Of a stretch of DNA of 64,000 nucleotides, positions 60,841 to 64,000 are shown piece by piece. Location of the stretch: NCBI GenBank assembly GCA_030062745.1, contig CP099842.1, positions 27,458,307 through 27,522,306 of the forward strand, given 5' to 3'. Source of the stretch: Capitulum mitella (Eukaryota > Arthropoda > Thecostraca > Pollicipedomorpha > Pollicipedidae). The notes beneath the pieces were generated by a model. The model saw only the letters and a list, made by a program, of their open reading frames with translations, made no database searches and was not told where the DNA came from. How positions within the stretch are numbered: position 1 is the stretch's first letter; every line of letters starts with the position of its first letter. The translations under genes and the position numbers were made by a program.

Positions 60841-61166
60841 CAGGGACGTGGCCAGGGGGGCCATGGGGGCCATGGCCCCCCTTGAGCCAAGCGGTCTACA
60901 CTAAATATATGGCGATTTCATATACATATTCAACAACAACAACAATTCAGACATATTCATACACATTCAAATACATGAATACGTAATAGTGATCATATAT
61001 ATGTTGCAAAAACAAACATTATATGTGTTTTCCTGTATATAAAGTATGAGACATATAGCCTAAAATTTTTACTGTTTCTTGAAAACTTTGTCATATGCCA
61101 TATGTCATATGACAAAATTTGACATTTGCCCCCCCCCCCCCGAGGAGAATCCTGGCTACGTGCCTG
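60841..61166. mobile_element. hAT-type MITE with 8-bp target duplication
   Basis: The left end CAGGGACGTGGCCAGG and right end (reverse complement) CAGGCACGTAGCCAGG pair at 14 of 16 positions. The element is flanked by exact 8-bp direct repeats CCCTGCAT (60833-60840 and 61167-61174). The CAGGG start with an 8-bp duplication is the hAT superfamily signature. The interior is AT-rich, with G-run and C-run blocks just inside the ends (GGGGGCCATGGGGGCCATGG and a 14-base C run), and is non-coding. The duplication is perfect, so the insertion looks recent. Confidence 0.92.
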
Positions 61167-61586
61167 CCCTGCATGTCAGGTGGAGTGCCGGTGGATGGCT
61201 TTAAGTGCTGGTCTATCTACCTACTGAATTTCAGCCGGCTAGGTTACTGTCGGCGGCACTCAGATGTCCCTGAATCCAGATCGGCACACGAGCCGGAGGA
61301 TCACCAAGTGAGTGCCGCAAGTGAGTGAGTGCCGAATACAAAAGCATGCACCCGCAAGTAGGGCCCATGCTGTCACCAAGTCTTGAGTCAACAGCGTCCG
61401 CCGTTTGACCTATATCCGTGATCAGCTGAATTCTGCAAAGGGCCAGCTCGCGCCATGTGACACTTGCCACACGCCACGAATCACTTCGAAAGCTGCAACA
61501 CAATGTGTCTGCCAAGTCGGCGCACCCAATGGTGCCACTTGTGTCGCGATCGGCTGGTGCGTCTGGCCGCTGGAGGCTCCGAAGCT

Positions 61587-61603
61587 TAAACACACACACA
61601 CAA

Positions 61604-61635
<32 letters not shown>

Positions 61636-61700
61636 GCGAGCGCGCGCACACGCACACACACACACACATGCACGCACGCACTCACGCACACACGCGTGCA
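61587..61700. repeat. Compound (CA)n / (CG)(CA) microsatellite
   Basis: About 110 bases of CA with interspersed CG, CGCGAG and CATG. It sits at the place where the other R copies have only a short TG/CA-rich stretch. Confidence 0.9.
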
Positions 61701-61795
61701 CACCCTCGATCGGAACTTTCGTTTTCGAACGATCGCCATGTATGAAATCTCATCCACTTAAAGAGTGCTAAGAACGCTTTCATCTCTTTTGATTT

Positions 61796-62772
61796 TGAAA
61801 AATGATGGCGTCAGCTAGACAAATCTGTTCTATCTTAGTGCCGCAATGAACAAAGCCTTGCGCACCATGTGCCCTGCACAGATGACTGGCACAAATAAAT
61901 CCATCAGATTGCCACTCGCCAGGCTTAATTGCGACTCCATTTAGTTGGTTTAGTCCGTGACCGCACGACTTTGTTTTGCATAAAACGCATACGCCAATCC
62001 ATTCTGGCGTTTCCCATACAGTTCAACACACTCGAGCGTTTTGAGGCCCACAGCAAACCACCATGCCAGGAAATTGCCATTAGTAGCTGCAATTATTCAG
62101 CTTGTAACCTCACTTGCTGCCTTTTAGTCGGGGCTATTCTGACCGTGTTCCGGAAACGTTATTTGGGTAGTGGGGCGTTTGTCATGCGTTTTGACGTCCC
62201 CAGTCACACAGTCACACAGTCAGTCAACAGTTTTCAAACAAGTCTTTTCAAACAAACAAAACAAACTTTTCACGGCCACTGAACGCACGCTGCGGTGTGC
62301 ATATTTATTCATTCGTTTCTCGAACGCAGGTATCGAAAAAGCAAACGTGCTTTATTTTATCTGCCTCGCCCATTGATTCGTGGTTTGTTGAGGTTCGTTC
62401 AAAACCCTGAAGTTTTTTGCAAGCTGCCTTAGGACACTTGGATTGGTCGCTAGGAAATCTCAACTAGGTAAGTGTGAAACTTCGTGGCGTACTCTAAAAA
62501 TTTGGGTTTGATAGGTCAGCAACCCATAACCTCTTTCTCTGGGGCATGTCATGAAGAAATTATGATGCGAATAAATTATGAGTCTGAGTCTGGTGTGCTG
62601 ATGACCTTCATCGCATGGTAGACGTCTGATTACATCAAGTGCACCTCGGCATAATGTGTGAGCGTTACCCATGACCTCCGCACTTGGATTTGCACTGGAA
62701 TCAAAATCATCTTGAATCAAGATGACAAGTTGCAGCCACTAGCCTTTTTAGACCTTTCAATGGCCCAACAGG
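61796..62772. other. No gene seen
   Basis: Unique sequence; a CAGTCACACAGTCACACAGTC repeat near 62200. No recognisable coding. Confidence 0.4.
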
Positions 62773-64000
62773 GACCATCCCGTGCCCGACTACCAGTCGG
62801 CGCCAGTCACACCCGACTGGGAAGAGGTTGGCCGTCCCCTCTAACTCATGAACGGTTCGTCGCGCGATAAAAATAAGCACCTCATTCGAAAGCTGGCGAC
62901 AAATAAAGCTCAAAAATTGTCTCATTTTCAGTTTTGGATGATATGTAAGCCTTTTACGCCCTATATATGTTCTCTCACAGCGAACCGCATGAAACCGAGA
63001 AGCGGCCTGGATTTCAAAAACTGATTAACAAAGTCTGTGTAAATGCATCAAAGGATGGATAAAAGTCTGCAGATGCCGAAACGCGTCTATTTTTTATTTG
63101 CTTAATATACTTGCCGAAACGTTGAGTTAAACACACGGCGATTTTTGAGCCGACTGCCGGTGAACGCCGTAGCCGAATGCGGCACAAAATTAACGGGAAA
63201 TAATTTTAACGTTTCTTTATTTTCACGACATTAGCCTTTCTGTGTGGATATTTCTTGATTCTAGTGGTTTTCGTGATGATTTCCCGAGCTTAAATTATGG
63301 ACAGCTTCATTGGTTATCAATCTACACAATCGGCGGAGGTTTTATTCGCGAAGACCTGTTTATTTCCAAAATATGCAATTTTCGCAAATTTTTTGAATTT
63401 CTTGGTATTACTCGCAACTGTGCGAACCAGGTTCGTCATTTTCTACCCCTTCTCAGTAATTTATCACCGATTTTGACGACGGTGCATTTTGGCTCGCAAC
63501 AGTTATTCGTAACTTAACCTCAGGTCATTGGTTTGAAGTCATTGATACTTTGTCCATTGGCGGGAACTGGGCGTCTGCATCACCCCACACTAAAAATGTT
63601 ATCAAAGAATTCAGACGTTTTCCGAAAAAAACGAAGACAAGTCTTGTAAATGGGCTTGACCTTAGATCAGTGACCCGGAAAATGCCGAAAAATCTGAGAT
63701 GACAGATTTGGCTCACCTATTTGGATCTGTAACCCCTAAAAGTTTTGTTGTAATATCTGGTTTCCCAAAAAAGTTACAGGGCGCTAAACGTTTTTGGACA
63801 TAGGTCCATTTCTAAGTCATTTCTAAGTCCACTTCACCTAAGTCAGACACCTGACTTCACCTGAGGACAAAATTGAGACACGAGGTGTAAAAATAATCAA
63901 ACAAAAAGTGCACAAAGTTTTCGTGCGCGGCGCTGCTGTTCGTTTGTTCTCTCGCAATCTTGGAAAAATCTTAGGGGGCGGGTGTAATAATAATCCGGAA
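62773..64000 (+). mobile_element. TTAA-type family B element, copy 2, nearly complete
   Basis: Matches the reverse complement of 13982-18423 with that copy's two insertions removed. Shared landmarks include TGGCGCCGACTGGTAGTCGG (reverse strand, near 62805), CCAGGCCGCTTCTCGGTTTC (reverse strand, near 63010), and CATTGATACTTTGTCCA. The left TTAA has mutated. The right end lies a few tens of bases beyond the window. Its TTAA at 63290-63293 is the empty counterpart of the site that received family A in copy 1. Confidence 0.82.

Larger units (their letters stand above)
60163..61795 (-). repeat. Repeat family R, copy 3, with a MITE inside
   Basis: Inverted relative to copies 1 and 2, so copies 2 and 3 are tail to tail. 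60170-60440 is the tail, 60500-60840 the centre and 61175-61795 the head. The 326-bp hAT-type MITE at 60841-61166 interrupts it. The TG-rich head stretch of the other copies has grown here into a long CA repeat. Confidence 0.75.

Overview
This is a stretch of a repeat-rich invertebrate nuclear genome. The evidence is an exon with a canonical GT splice donor, two non-LTR retrotransposon families, a Tc1/mariner relic, hAT-type and TTAA-flanked miniature elements, a tRNA-like SINE head, many microsatellites, GC/CpG-rich islands, and no bacterial operon structure. A marine arthropod such as a crustacean would fit, but no sequence here fixes the species. Only one confident protein-coding segment of a host gene is visible: the first coding exon of a class A (rhodopsin-like) G-protein-coupled receptor at 38085-38518 (+). 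It sits at the end of a GC-rich island (about 37380-38580) and stops at a splice donor inside the DRY-type motif. The rest of that gene is not visible before the window ends.

Layout, left to right. 1-1200 is the decayed 3' part of an L1/Tx1-like LINE (+). 2143-3365 is a 1.2 kb TTAA-flanked miniature element (family A, copy 1). 4.1-8.8 kb holds GC-rich islands, two minisatellites and one weak open frame. 9789-11063 is a decayed but end-to-end Tc1/mariner element with both inverted repeats and a transposase pseudogene on the minus strand. 13982-18423 is a family B TTAA element that has received two later insertions: a family A element at a TTAA (14681-15886) and about 2 kb of GC-rich degenerate tandem repeats (16274-18296). 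19.5-20.4 kb holds a second GC-rich array. 27450-30352 is a TTAA-bounded region (family C) containing a CR1-like LINE relic on the minus strand. 30637-31313 is a shortened copy of repeat family R. 32158-32480 is a 43-bp minisatellite. 32.5-37.4 kb shows no recognisable gene.

The second half holds the receptor exon, then GC islands and simple repeats. A third family A copy (about 41630-44781) is split by a 2 kb fold-back insertion (42704-44682). Then come AT microsatellites between GATCCGAATC-rich repeats (46.8-49.1 kb), a tandem array (50.0-50.65 kb), GC islands (51.05-53.14 kb) and a SINE head. A fourth family A copy (about 53930-57165) is itself interrupted by a family B copy (about 54500-56254). 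57.27-61.8 kb has three copies of family R, one carrying a 326-bp hAT-type MITE with a perfect 8-bp target duplication. A nearly whole family B copy (62773-64000) runs off the right edge.

The clearest larger pattern is reciprocal nesting of two TTAA-flanked families (A in B and B in A). Filled and empty sites can be compared inside the same window, giving a relative order of insertions. Copies of these families also carry many AGGTCA nuclear-receptor half-sites, including perfect DR1 pairs.
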